From Xylogone sp. PMI_703 (Eukaryota > Ascomycota > Leotiomycetes), in contig JAJTUQ010000005.1 of the NCBI GenBank assembly GCA_021399445.1, positions 434,001-498,000 of the forward strand: a DNA stretch of 64,000 nucleotides, written 5' to 3'. A model generated the notes under the pieces. It worked only from the letters and a program-made list of their open reading frames with translations, was not told the origin of the DNA and made no database searches. Positions within the stretch are counted from its first letter, which is position 1. Each line of letters begins with the position of its first letter. A program made the position numbers and the translations under genes. Positions 34,627 to 45,379 of the stretch are shown here, piece by piece.

Positions 34627-35733
34627 TCACACACGGTTGTAACGTGGTGTTGACTGGCTCCAGACCTCATTGCCAGCCGCAAAGAACTCGAGTGCTTTGA
34701 AATATGTTTCCACTTCCAATCTCAAAGGCATAGTGCTGCCTTTACCTCTCAGATCATTGATATACTCCTTGAAGGCAATCTCTACTTCTCTGCAAAACAT
34801 GTACATTAAGCGTTTACATGCTGGATGGGGCATTCCTGTCTCCTGCGATATAATTCGCACTGAGGAGAACGGCTGGGTCGCATCACATGGGTGCGCTTGG
34901 TATGCCTTCCATTCTTTGTTCCAGCTGTAGATGTCATTTATGATACCTACGTGCTCGAATGCTTTGATCTCGAGTGGCAGAGCCAGTTCCCGCTCCGCTG
35001 GTGTAAGGTGAAGTCCCGCTCCGAAACGAACAAGAGCCGTATAAAATCTAAATCACCTTGTCAGGTGAATTCTTTAACCTCTTTGATTTTAGCAGTAGAA
35101 AAGCACTCGAATGCCTACTGTTGGCCAACATCAACCGCTCTGTACGGGAGATACCTATCGAGGTGTTTGATTTTGAAGCGCTCACTATTCGTCTGATTTT
35201 GTAGCACAATAATAAATCCCTCAACGACATCTTGAGTAATCTCCTCATCAAAAGGCCTCATCATTTCGAGAGTCTCGTAGAGAATTTTCTCTATACAGGC
35301 GGTATTGTCGGGAGCAACTTCCCCACGCACGACTTGAGCTAGTCGAATACAATACGATGCCATTTCTTCGGGAGATAATTCATCTAAAACATCCTACACA
35401 ATAGAGGATAGATGAGAATATGCAATATTTTACACTGTGGTTTGGTATTTGTGACTTACCGTCGATAAGGAGAGCTACGTAATGCAGTCTGTTAATATAA
35501 TCCAGTCGGTCATCAAAAGTAAAAGAGTAAATGAGTCTTGTTGTTTTGGCGAAGTCGACACTAAAGATTGATCTTTTCTGTTTTTCACTTTTAAAATCCC
35601 AATTCTTTTCCATATATGAGATTATATTAGCCTCAATTGCTTCTTGTGATACATGATGGTACCTGTGCTCAAAGAGGGAAGGAGGTATCTTGTACGGTTG
35701 TATTTCAAAATCGAATGCTTTTGATGATGTCAT
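34627..35733 (-). CDS. Class I terpene cyclase, with a one-base frame conflict at the first splice junction
   Basis: Homologous segments lie at 35733-35461, 35393-35119 and 35047-34627; together they encode about 322 residues. The aspartate motif LLID|DVLDE spans the first junction (D91-D92). The NSE motif NDIYSWNKE is intact (N220, S224, E228), and an Arg-Tyr pair precedes the C-terminus. This is the all-alpha class I fold that ionises a prenyl diphosphate and cyclises the cation, as in fungal aristolochene-type and related cyclases. Intron 2 is canonical. At intron 1 the only good donor (GTAAGT at 35459) leaves one extra G, and joining it to the only acceptor (TAG at 35394) shifts the frame into a stop. 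Either the gene is broken, splicing is unusual, or the assembly has an error. A prenyl synthase gene diverges from it. Confidence 0.8.
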
Positions 35734-36867
35734 CTTTATCCAAGTCAGTTCTCAAATCTGCTAAGTTGAAGAAAGGGAAGTTTTTCCAGATTAGAAGACC
35801 TTGAATTCCTCTCACAGGGACAGCAGAGACGCTTTCTATAAACACCTACTGTAATACATTAGTATGTTATGCAAACACCACTGCTGGTAATTAGCCACTC
35901 GGAGTATTGCCATACGTAAAATGCTGAGAACGCTGCAGAACACGAGTTGGGGTTGTACAGAATGGATCAGTTGAAGTAAGCACTAATACGTTCTTGCGTA
36001 GTTGCAGTGAGCGAGGAGCAACTCCGGATCACCCCACCTATTTCACATGTGGTAAAAACTTGTCAATTTTCCTCGAGGAGGCCAGAAGAGTCTTATGATC
36101 TGTCAACTCCGAACGGCCATTTCAGCTTGCTAATAAGGCTGGATTCTGGATTAACGTATGCTATGGACGACGAGATCGACGATGATAGAGACTTGAATGG
36201 CTACACAAGCCTTAAAGACAAACGTTGATAAAGGTCGATATCTCTGACGTAATCAAGTTGTGTAACCAGACTTCGTCGTACATATCCGAATGCTGCTGTG
36301 ATACCTTGATGATGTGCTACCTACTGTATTGGATAGTGATATGAGAGATATAACCTGAATGCAGATGTTGGCAACATAGAGAGAGCAAAATCACCTGAGC
36401 TAAGCTGATACCAAATCAAAAGCGTCTATAATAGGAAAGTATTCATAGCCTGCGGCTGATTTTTTGAAGCTGTCTTTAATGTTGACGAATCGATGAGAAA
36501 ATATCAATCTGTTCGGTACGCTGTAAGTAGGATGGCACATGGTCCGACAAAAACCAAGGATCAGTCCGTTGGAGTTATGGCTTACACTACTCCGAACACC
36601 TGCAGCGTCATGCATATGGTGTATTCCAAGTGTCGCGGGATTAAAATCGTGAACCACTCATTTTATCCATTCTTCGTAGTCAGGAGCGTCTTAAGCGGGG
36701 ATTTGTTTTCCGGCAAATAATAAGTGTTACTTTAAAATGACCGCAAAAGGTCATCAGATATAAGATGGAATTATTATAATGTATTTTTCAGCTGTCTCTT
36801 AGAATCCATGCTCCTGTGGACTGCCGTATGAAGGTGTGACGTATTTGACTATCTGTGCGTCATGATG
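35734..36867. promoter_or_regulatory. Divergent promoter region of terpene cyclase and prenyl synthase
   Basis: About 1.25 kb lies between the two outward-facing terpene genes. It includes the string CTCCGAAC twice (about 36106 and 36591). A frame at 36007-36228 lacks an ATG near its start and any motif and is not called. Shared control of cyclase and precursor supply is a reasonable inference. Confidence 0.45.
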
Positions 36868-36885
36868 TATATAAAGTATATAAAG
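36868..36885 (+). promoter_or_regulatory. Tandem TATA boxes of the prenyl synthase gene
   Basis: TATATAAAG occurs twice in a row, about 100-115 nt upstream of the ATG at 36984, a plausible core-promoter position. Confidence 0.5.
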
Positions 36886-36983
36886 TAGTGTATATCTTAA
36901 TATAACTCATCCCTTGATTTAAAGAAATAAATATTCCACTTTGATATTTCACTTGAGCAACAAATTGGCTACCATTTCTCACC

Positions 36984-38309
36984 ATGGATACTACTAGAAC
37001 TTCGGCTCGGACTTTATCCCAGCAGGGAGAACCCCGGAGACCTAGCACTTTGACAAAGGACTCCCTTCCTTCCTCTGCGGAGCCTTTGGGTCCATGGTCA
37101 TTCAAAAGTCCTGGGGAAGTTACTGATAGTAATGCAGACTTGGAGGAGGTAGATCCTCTGCGACAAGACAGTCCTCAATTCCTTTCCTGGGTTAACTTAT
37201 CGCCAGATAATTCAGGCCGAATAGTATGGTCCGCAGCTCAAGAGAAGGTTAGAATATATCATATAGAAACAAACTTTAGGATAGCAGAACACTCATTGCT
37301 TAATTTAGGTTCTCATGGCGCCGGTCGACTACCTGGATTCTGCTAGAGGAAGCGGTATCAGGGAAAGAATGATGTCTGCATTCAACAGATGGCTAGTAGT
37401 GCCTAAAGATAAGCTTAGAAGAATCACTCGAGTTGTATCAATGCTACAAACAGCATCGTTGATGTGAGTTTGGATGGGGGTACTTTGAACCGTATGTTGA
37501 GAATGTGACGACTAATCGATCTGTAGCCTTGATGATGTTGAGGATAACTCAAAATTACGCAGGGGTGTCCCAGTTGCGCACAGCATATTTGGTACGCCAC
37601 AGGTAATAAATGCTGCAAATTATGCGTGTATGCTAGCACTTCAAGAGGTGCATAGGCTTGAGAATCCTGAGGCTATGAATATATATATTGAAGAACTTCT
37701 TAACTTACACCTCGGTCAGGGAATGGATATCTTCTGGAGAGAAACATTGACCTGTCCGACTGAGGAAGAGTATATCCAGGCTGCACGCGGTAAAACCGGC
37801 GGATTAATGAGGCTGGCGGCGAAATTGATGGTGGCAGAAAGCACTAATAAAACCTTCAAGTATGATCTCCCACAACTTATGTTTCAGACTATCAGGGATG
37901 CCAGCTAACGTGTAATTTCAGGCAATGTGTACCCTTTGCAGATCTAATCGGGATCATCTACCAAGTCTATAACGATTATGTAAATCTAAAAAGCAAGTCA
38001 TATATTGAGACAAAAGGCCAGCCAGGAGACGATCTAACTGAGGGCAAGTTCTCTTTACCTGTAATTCATTTCATGGGCACTAGCCCCGACAACATGACGC
38101 TACTTCAGGTTCTAAAACTGAAGACTGAAGATAATGACATTAAATCTTACGCTATTGAGTGCCTGGAAAAAGCTGGAAGCATAACTTATACCCATAATAT
38201 TCTTATGAGATTAATTGGGAAAGCAAAAGAGATCATAAACGAGATTGATTCTAGCAATGACAGCGGTCTGGGTGCAATTTTGGCCAAGCTGGTAGAAAAC
38301 GCAAGTTAG
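36984..38309 (+). CDS. Trans-prenyl diphosphate synthase (GGPP synthase type)
   Basis: Four exons (36984-37247, 37309-37463, 37527-37859, 37922-38309) give 379 residues. All junctions are canonical and restore family sequence. An unconserved N-tail of about 90 residues precedes the fold. The first aspartate-rich motif is [14 protein letters not shown] (D142, D143, D146), with small residues upstream as in long-chain (C20) enzymes. GQGMDIFWR and the [14 protein letters not shown] block [14 protein letters not shown] follow. The second aspartate-rich motif reads VYNDYVN (N268, D269, N272), where most relatives have DD. The enzyme joins IPP to allylic diphosphates in the cytosol. A dedicated GGPP-type synthase beside a class I cyclase suggests a diterpene, or at least a dedicated terpenoid, pathway. 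The Asn substitution leaves activity in some doubt. Confidence 0.9.
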
Positions 38310-38894
38310 TGAAATTCATTGTCAACGTGATCCTCTTGTCAAAAATGGTTCCATCTTCTGATCTATGGAGCTTAACTGGTAATGTAATTTTAAATGACGA
38401 AAGCAAATATTCTACCTAATTATTTCAAATTCAAAGACGCTATCGACGTTTAGACCAAATTCTTGTCTCATCTTAGACAAGCATGCTTTTAGATGAAGTA
38501 ACACCGATTTTTAGATTTCGTATAGTGGGTTATATCAAACTATACAATAAAAGGAACTCTCTGTATATTATTCTTGAGCTTAAAGTATCATAATTAGCAC
38601 TAATGTTTAGAGAAGCGACCTTCAATATTGGGACCTCTACTATTTGATTTTATTAACCCATTAGATTATGGATTGAGGTTGGCTTGGCAGCTACTAAAGA
38701 TTAATATTTGGCAGATGTGTTAGTTTATTCAGGGATATAATCACGAATCACATTTTAGATATTCAGAGCTGTAGGTAGAAAACTTGAAACATATTTTGGG
38801 ATGTGTAGGTGTATCGCTTTACCACTTGGTTGTTCTGAACAAGACATTAGTCATGCGTGCCGCAAACATTACCATTCGACATACTGGGCGTCCC
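38310..38894. other. AT-rich spacer between convergent genes
   Basis: About 585 bp with no supported reading frame. It is AT-rich and should hold the 3' ends of the prenyl synthase and the CoA-disulfide reductase genes. Confidence 0.5.
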
Positions 38895-40580
38895 TCAGAT
38901 ACCTTGATCCATTCTCTCCATTTCCAGAAACTGAACAGACGTAAGCCCACCATCTAAATTGACCACATCAAATCCCAGCTGTGACAAGATTCTGCAGGCA
39001 ACATAAGCACGATATCCAACCCGGCAGTAGACCAGGACTTTCTTTCCTTTATCCAGAGCATGCAAACTCTCTCTTAAAGAAGGAAGAGGTAAGTTTATGG
39101 CTCTTGGAAGCTGACCACTTGAAAACTCCACCGAAGATCGAACATCTACGATCTGCAATTCTTCGTTCTGAGCAATATTACGCAAGTCTTCAGGGTGTAC
39201 GATACGAGTATCACCACGAAGGACATTACTGCCAACAAATCCAGCCATATTGACCGGGTCCTTCGCGGCGCCATATGGCGGAGCATAAGCCAGCTCTAAA
39301 TGTTCTAGATCAAAAATAGTCATTCCAGCTTGAATTGCCGTTGAGAGCACATCTATCCTCTTATCGACTCCCTGTTTCCCCACAGCCTGGGCACCAAGAA
39401 GTAGGCCAGTATCAGGATCAAATATAACTCTCAAAGACAGCATTGAAGATCTAGGATAATATCCAGCATGGTCAGGTGGGTGGACCGTAACCCATTCGAC
39501 TGCACGGCCAAGTGCTCGTAAAGCGTGAACTGGGAGACCGGTACTTCCAATGGTCATATCGAACACTTTGCAAATAGACGCCCCAACGTTGCCGCGATAA
39601 GACACTTCCCTGCCAAAAATGTGATCTGCTGCAAGGCGTCCTTGGCGATTTGCTGGACCCGCCAAAGCAGTCATAGTTTGTGCCTTAGCTATACGATTTT
39701 CTGTCTCGGCCATGTCACCGGCGGCGTAAATATCTGGATCAGATGTTTGCATGTATTTATTGACAGCAACGCCACGTTTTCCAAGAACCAGCCCAGCAGA
39801 TTCAGCCAAGGCTGTTTTGGGACGACCACCAACTGCCATAAGAATGATGTCTGTAGAGAGCTTAGCCGCATTTTCCAGAATGATGTTCATGTGGTTATGG
39901 TGCTCATCTTTCTCAATCTTCTGCACTTTGGTATTGAGAAGAACGTTGATACTGTGGCGACGAAGTTCCGCATGGATTGGTCCAGCAAGTTGGTCATCTA
40001 CTTGAGGGAAGACATGAGATGTAGACTCAATGATGGTTACATTGAGCCCAAGATGGACCAGGTTCTCGGCTGCCTCAAGGCCAATGAAACCACCCCCTAT
40101 TATTACGGCTTTCTGGGATTTGTGTTTTGATATGAAGAGTTTTATGTGTCTCATATCGTCAATTGTCTGGAGCGTAAAGACCTGAGGTAAATTGGCCCCT
40201 TCAATCGATAAACGGGCCGCTTCTAGCCCCTGGGAAAGAATAAGCTTATCATATGGGTAAACAGTCTCCGCGCCATTACCAAGACTCTTAACAGTAACCT
40301 TTTTCGAAGCTCTGTCAATCGCAGTAACTTCTGCTTGAATATAAACATCGATATTATATCGAACTTTGAAAGACTCTGGAGTTTGGAGAACCAAGGCACC
40401 TTCATTCTCGATTATCCCACCCAATGCGTACGGGATGCCACAATTAGCATAGCTAACAAACGGGCCTTTCTCAAACACAGTGATTCTAGCACTTTCACAT
40501 AGGCGGCGAGCACGTGTTGCAGCAGACATCCCACCTGCAACGCCCCCTACTATCACAATATGAGGTGCCAGAGCAGCCAT
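38895..40580 (-). CDS. CoA-disulfide reductase / rhodanese fusion (FAD-dependent persulfide reductase type)
   Basis: This single-exon frame gives 561 residues from the ATG giving MAALAPHIVIVGGVAGG. An FAD-binding Rossmann domain starts at residue 8 (VIVGGVAGGMSAA), with the single redox cysteine at C47 in SYANCGIPYALGG. An NAD(P)-binding Rossmann region (VIIGGGFIGLEAAE) lies near 170, the FAD motif DIYAAGDMAE near 290, a dimerisation domain at about 330-440, and a rhodanese domain from about 465 with active loop VYCRVGYRA. Such fusions in bacteria reduce CoA disulfides, polysulfides or persulfides with NADH. The lack of introns among intron-rich neighbours and the bacterial architecture suggest acquisition from bacteria. 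A role in sulfur stress is likelier than in terpene synthesis. Confidence 0.92.
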   Translation of the reverse strand: MAALAPHIVIVGGVAGGMSAATRARRLCESARITVFEKGPFVSYANCGIPYALGGIIENEGALVLQTPESFKVRYNIDVYIQAEVTAIDRASKKVTVKSLGNGAETVYPYDKLILSQGLEAARLSIEGANLPQVFTLQTIDDMRHIKLFISKHKSQKAVIIGGGFIGLEAAENLVHLGLNVTIIESTSHVFPQVDDQLAGPIHAELRRHSINVLLNTKVQKIEKDEHHNHMNIILENAAKLSTDIILMAVGGRPKTALAESAGLVLGKRGVAVNKYMQTSDPDIYAAGDMAETENRIAKAQTMTALAGPANRQGRLAADHIFGREVSYRGNVGASICKVFDMTIGSTGLPVHALRALGRAVEWVTVHPPDHAGYYPRSSMLSLRVIFDPDTGLLLGAQAVGKQGVDKRIDVLSTAIQAGMTIFDLEHLELAYAPPYGAAKDPVNMAGFVGSNVLRGDTRIVHPEDLRNIAQNEELQIVDVRSSVEFSSGQLPRAINLPLPSLRESLHALDKGKKVLVYCRVGYRAYVACRILSQLGFDVVNLDGGLTSVQFLEMERMDQGI

Positions 40581-42120
40581 TTCTGTGAATCTCGTGACCC
40601 CGCAGACCTCGCCGAGAAGTCGGGATACAAAGACCACAATCAGCTATCCAGCATGAGTTTGAAAGGGAATATATATCATCAGCATATAATAGAAAGCCGT
40701 ACATTATCATACCATTGTCACCTGAGCATCAGAGCTATGAAAGTCGTGACCGATGTGAATGGTGCTGTCAAAGGCGAATGTAAAATTTCACAAGGTGGCT
40801 TCCAAAACGCCGATATCGCCTTAGCTGTAACGAAGTAGACGGCGACTATGTCAAGCTCTTTTTCTACGATGACATGTTGTCAACCTAATACCCCACTTCG
40901 GATTAATAATGAAGAAGCGAGTTAAACAGCGTATCTCATCTTCAGCACCTTCCATGGCGATACTACCACATGTCTAACGCTAACGAATTTTGAATTGCTT
41001 AGATAACCTCTGACGCTTGGTGGGGTAATTAGCTGTCAGAAATCTCGTGCTATCATCGCCAGCATGACTTTACCTAGAAGAGCTTTTAATATGTTCATTG
41101 CGTGAGAATAATTAAAGAACATATGAACTTGAAAATTGGTGGTTGAAGTTGAACCCGCAGGCTCACTTACTACAAAGCGGGGAGTGATGAGTGAAATCCT
41201 CCTATCTGAAACAGACCTCATGCTCTCAGCTGTGATTAATTCATCGGTGCCCTGAGATTTTCGCTGTATCTGATTTTGAGATTTTGACATTGTGATTTGA
41301 GGCTCTCTCCTTACGATAATATTTGGAGGCATAACTGAATTGTGGGTATTCATGAGACCAGGAATCCACATCGCTAGATTGATATTTGTGATGAAGAGTA
41401 GAAGACACTTTCATTACTCAAAACTTTCTAAATGCAATTCATACTCACTCGTTATGACTGGTCTCTAATCTTTGCTTATCTGTACTTTCCGACAGCTCAT
41501 CCTGACCATACCTTCTCATGGCTCTTTATCACCGTGACTATTTCCTCTATTTCAGGCTAGATATTTCTACCAAGGACTCCTTCCGGCTTCGTAGTCAATC
41601 TAATTACACTCGTTCTACCGTGTTCCATAAGGGTCGTGTGAGGTGCAGGGCGATGACGCCAGTCTAGCAGCGAATAACGCGACAAAGCCACTGCGACGCA
41701 CAATCTCAGGTACCACCACCAAAGAGCACCTATGAACACACAACACAGCCAATATGACACAATCCTTACTCATGCAAGAAGCCGTATTTCCATCTTCAGT
41801 CTAAAACATAGGATTTTTAATATGTGCCTAATATGGATTCTCGTCCAATGCTATTGCTCTGCCGCGGGTCTCTACTCTTCTAGGACACTGTGCTTCAACG
41901 ACGAGCTGAGGCTCTATGAGCACGCAATTCAGGCAATTGGCCAATCATTTGCGGGTCACTATGAGGGCGAATGGTTGGTGTGATGGTAAAGCAAAATTAT
42001 ATAGGGATGGCATCTGAACCTAGATACAATTCTCTTCATTTAATCAAGCAATACTCTACCGCCCTTCTCAGTTCTTTCTCCTAGAAAGTCAGGGGAAGAA
42101 AAAACCTGTCACCAGTAGCC
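40581..42120. other. Intergenic region without a supported gene
   Basis: About 1.5 kb. A 111-codon minus frame (41036-41371) and an 83-codon plus frame (41732-41983) were examined and have no motif or homology that I recognise. The last 100 bases before 42121 are CT-rich, as expected of the promoter of the next gene. Confidence 0.5.
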
Positions 42121-42707
42121 ATGCCTTCTGTATATGATGTAGTTATCCCAACCTTCATCAAAGGATTAAAAACCTTCGACCACATTCTCACCAAGGCCGA
42201 ACAATTCGCCAAGGAGAAGGGTCTCGACGCCAATGCCACCTACTTTAACGCACGTCTTGTCGAGGACCAGAATCCTCTCGTCTTTCAGATCCAAAATGCC
42301 ACCAAGGCTGTCAAGGTGAACCTTGGTCGTCTCGGTATCGCTTCAGAGGCATTTATCGACAAGGAGAATACCTTCGCCGACCTCCACAGCCGGATCCAAG
42401 AGGCATTAGACTTGTTACAATCCGTTGATCCAGCTGTAGTAAATGCTCAGGCCGAGAATGAAGTTGATCTGTGAGTACTGCTTTATAGGATACCGTTGCA
42501 CTGATATGGCAACTGCTTTTCTTTGCTAACATAATACGACCCAGGCCCTTCGGAGGAAAGGTCCACAAGGTTCCAGGCCGAGTTGCTGCTTTAAACCAGG
42601 GCATTCCAAACTTCTTCTTCCACCTGAACACCGGCTATTCTATCTTAAGAGCCAAGGGCGTGCCACTTGGCAAGGCAGATTACATTGGTAGCTTCTTAGA
42701 TCTATAG
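42121..42707 (+). CDS. DUF1993 family protein
   Basis: Two exons (42121-42470 and 42545-42707), joined over a GTGAGT...CCCAG intron with a GCTAAC branch site, give 170 residues. The start is MPSVYDVVIPTFIKGLKTFDHILTKAEQFA. The NARLVEDQNPLVFQIQ block and the C-terminal NFFFHLNTGYSILRAKGVPLGKADYIGSF are characteristic of DUF1993, a DinB-like four-helix family widespread in fungi and bacteria. The biochemical role is unknown; members are soluble and cytosolic. The gene is complete and has ordinary codon use. Confidence 0.9.
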
Positions 42708-43246
42708 GGGGAGGAAATCAGAAAGATATCCTATTCTAGGAACTGAGGCGATTCAAAGATACCTTGAAGGTAGTAATGATATGGCGTACTCTTTTCTGGT
42801 TCCATTTTATGGCTATCAAGAGTTAAAACGCGGAAATATAGATGAATATGATCTAGCTACGCCGTACACTCTTTTCCCAAATACTTCTGATGACAGACTT
42901 ATACTTCTTGTTGAAAGAGCATGTTGATGAATCAACTCGACAAAACTAGTATTGTCATAAAATAAGCTTCTCAGAACAGCACTGAACCGTCTTTCCTAAA
43001 CTCTAGGACCAATGCTCCAGATCACAGTCTTCAATCTTATCCCCTCAAACGCCAGGGGCCACTGGTAGCGCGAGGCCTATCACGCTACCAGTGGCCCCTG
43101 GCGTTTGAGGGGATAGACCTGGGCCTATATGCTAATACCGCCGCAGAATGCGTTTAAAGTTTTAGTTTATAGCTGGAATAATTCCAAGTAAACCATTATG
43201 GCTGGCCCTTTGGTAATCAAGTTTGAAAGCCACGACAAAGACGACA
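42708..43246. other. Spacer carrying a 33-bp perfect hairpin
   Basis: About 540 bp with no gene. The notable structure is the inverted repeat at 43038-43115. Confidence 0.5.
43038..43115. repeat. Perfect 33-bp inverted repeat with 12-nt loop
   Basis: Positions 43038-43070 are the exact reverse complement of 43083-43115, separated by 12 nt. The arm is GC-rich (contains CCAGGGGCCACTGG, itself nearly palindromic) against AT-rich surroundings. It is either a very small foldback element or a recently formed palindrome. No target duplication is obvious. Confidence 0.9.
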
Positions 43247-45379
43247 TCAAAATTCCATCCATCGCGCTTCACCCGGCCAAACATCAAATGGAAGGTCGTC
43301 TATCTTCACAAACCCGCCAATTTCCTTTCTCTTATCTTCAAATTCCTTTACTTGATTGTCGTCTAGGCCAAAAATTCTCCTAATTTCATCTAATGGCGCG
43401 CAATCGACATTGACGCGGAATATTGAGCGAAACGCGTGCTCACGAAGCGGCTGTGGGAAAAAGTGTTCCAGACCCTCGCAATCAAGGACAATGTGATCTT
43501 GATTTAGTTCTATTCCATAGCTTTTTTTCGCCCACTTTAAAGACTTAATTTGTCTATGCACCGTTGACTCGCAGCCATCTCCCCAGTTATCATCAGAACG
43601 AGAATATAAAGTTGTGACTAAGACCACGATAAACACTTCGTTGCAGCCTTCAAAGGCTTCGCGATGCTGATTCATGGCGTCCTTCGTTTTCCTTAACTCT
43701 TCGTTGAGATCCTTTGTAGTGAACGTCCCGTTCTCAGGTGATATGCATTTTATAGCAACTATACATTTTCTTCTCCTGTTTCCGCGTCGACATGTGAAAA
43801 ATACGTCGGCAAAAGAGGAGCCGGCAGGGTTAACATATATGCAGCCATTGTCTAACCGATGTTTGTTGTGATTTGGGGGTTGTTCTATTACCAGACCATG
43901 ACCAGGGAATTCTTCCAGACACTCCATAATATCTGGCAATTTCCTCTTGAGTTGTACGTAATCAAACGGTCCAGTCGTCATGGTGGAGAAGAGCCTTCCA
44001 AAACATAACTGCAAGTGAAACCCCCGCTTAACTTCCTCAGACTACGCGAATATTAGAAGCTGAAGGTACAGAGCAGTGACCTTGCCAAAATCTGTCCGAT
44101 ATTTCCAATCGTATTTCTGGCTTATTATGTCATCAAGAAGACCAAAAGAAGCTTCGCGCCTTGTAGCCACGAGCATAGTAACCCAGTCGCGAAAACGCGC
44201 AAAAGGAGCATAAACACAGCAACTGTCCATATAGCTTCCCGGAAGTAACTCGATGATACCCCGGGATCGGAGGTCATCATAAGTTCTTGTTGGGTCAATT
44301 GACATCTCACCAACGACATTGTTCCTACGACGGACTTCACGACGCATAATGATATCTTTGACAAGTTGCCTAAGGGTGTCAGAGCCTAATACTAACATAT
44401 GATCAGTCTGCCCTATGGAAGAGTCCATCTGCTTCCGGTCCCAAGGAGGCATACTGTCGTTGAATTTGTGATCACACGTCCGGACAAAATTCTCTAAAAC
44501 TCGTGGAACACCATTTATGCAACGCAAAAGATCTCGAAGATGAGGATTACCACGCCAGCCAAGGAATAATTTATCGTATGGTGGTTTCAGCGTATCAAGG
44601 ATGTTGTTGACTTGGATATCGCTGAAATGATGAAGGCCGAAGAAAGTTGCTGACACGCCAGCCTGTCCGAAATTCCAGTCCCAGTGCAAGTTCCAGTTAT
44701 ACTGCAGTGTACTGCCTAGAAACACAATGCTTTCCGAAGTCAGGACTAGCCCTTGGATTTCTCTACTTACTTCCGGGATCACGTCGTTCGGTTGATCCAT
44801 TTCGTCAATAGCAAGACAAAGTGGACCTTTTTCTATCTGTATAACCTTCAGACAGTCAGTTAATGTAAATGACTTCTTGTAATCAAACCTCGCCGCCCAC
44901 TGCCTGAAAGTATACTTTGAGTTCCACCCTTCAAACGAAGCCTACAAGACTCGAATTGCTATCATCTGTTCAAAACTTGCGTCTTTCTCCACAGGGTTAA
45001 GAGGAGTTATGCCACCTAAGCTGACATAGATGTAATTTTCACCACAAGGTAAGATTGTCTTCAGTTCTAGGAGGCTGCGTGTCTTGCCGATGCCAGGAGA
45101 CCCGGTAAAGAATTTGATGCGAGAAGACTCTGAGGGGTTGTGAGGCGCAATCTTTGATCTCTTCATTTCTTGGCAACTTTTATTCCAAAAATTTTCAATT
45201 CCATCTCTGCTGGCTGCTGTAATCTGAAACTCAAACATAGCATGTGTCGGCGGGAGTCGTCCATCATCATCTCGCCTGTCACATTTATACTTAGGTTTAT
45301 CCGTAGAATACCACTCATTTAATACTCTTCTGAGATAAACCTCCCCTGTTTCGTGCTGTTCGTGATCCATGTTGTGCAT
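43247..45379 (-). pseudogene. Crinkler/RHS-like P-loop NTPase-nuclease protein interrupted by two in-frame TAG codons
   Basis: One reading frame of 711 codons runs from the ATG at 45379 to the stop at 43247, interrupted only by TAG at codon 146 (44944-44942) and codon 446 (44044-44042). No intron fits either stop. Walker A is GSPGIGKT near 93-100, and a Walker B-like segment LAIDEMD lies near 187. A middle region with helix-turn-helix character follows. The C-terminal part has SFADVFF...IVAIK (D525, K544), like a PD-(D/E)xK nuclease core. This order matches the CR family (Crinkler and retrotransposon-hotspot proteins), described as NTPase plus nuclease effectors or selfish-conflict proteins. 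Identity at family level is moderate, since detection is by motif only. It is probably a decayed gene; an unusual amber read-through is the alternative. Confidence 0.65.

Noticed and set aside
36007..36228. 73-codon frame between the terpene cyclase and the prenyl synthase
   Set aside because: It begins at GTG, has no recognisable motif and lies in a shared promoter region.
39525..40130. 201-codon plus-strand frame
   Set aside because: It is antisense to the well-supported CoA-disulfide reductase and has no motif of its own.
41036..41371. 111-codon minus-strand frame
   Set aside because: No signal peptide, domain, promoter feature or neighbouring exon. Chance frames of this size are expected.
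44942..44944. Intron explaining the first TAG of the CR-like gene
   Set aside because: The family sequence is continuous on both sides in one frame and no GT-AG pair of usable length spans the stop.
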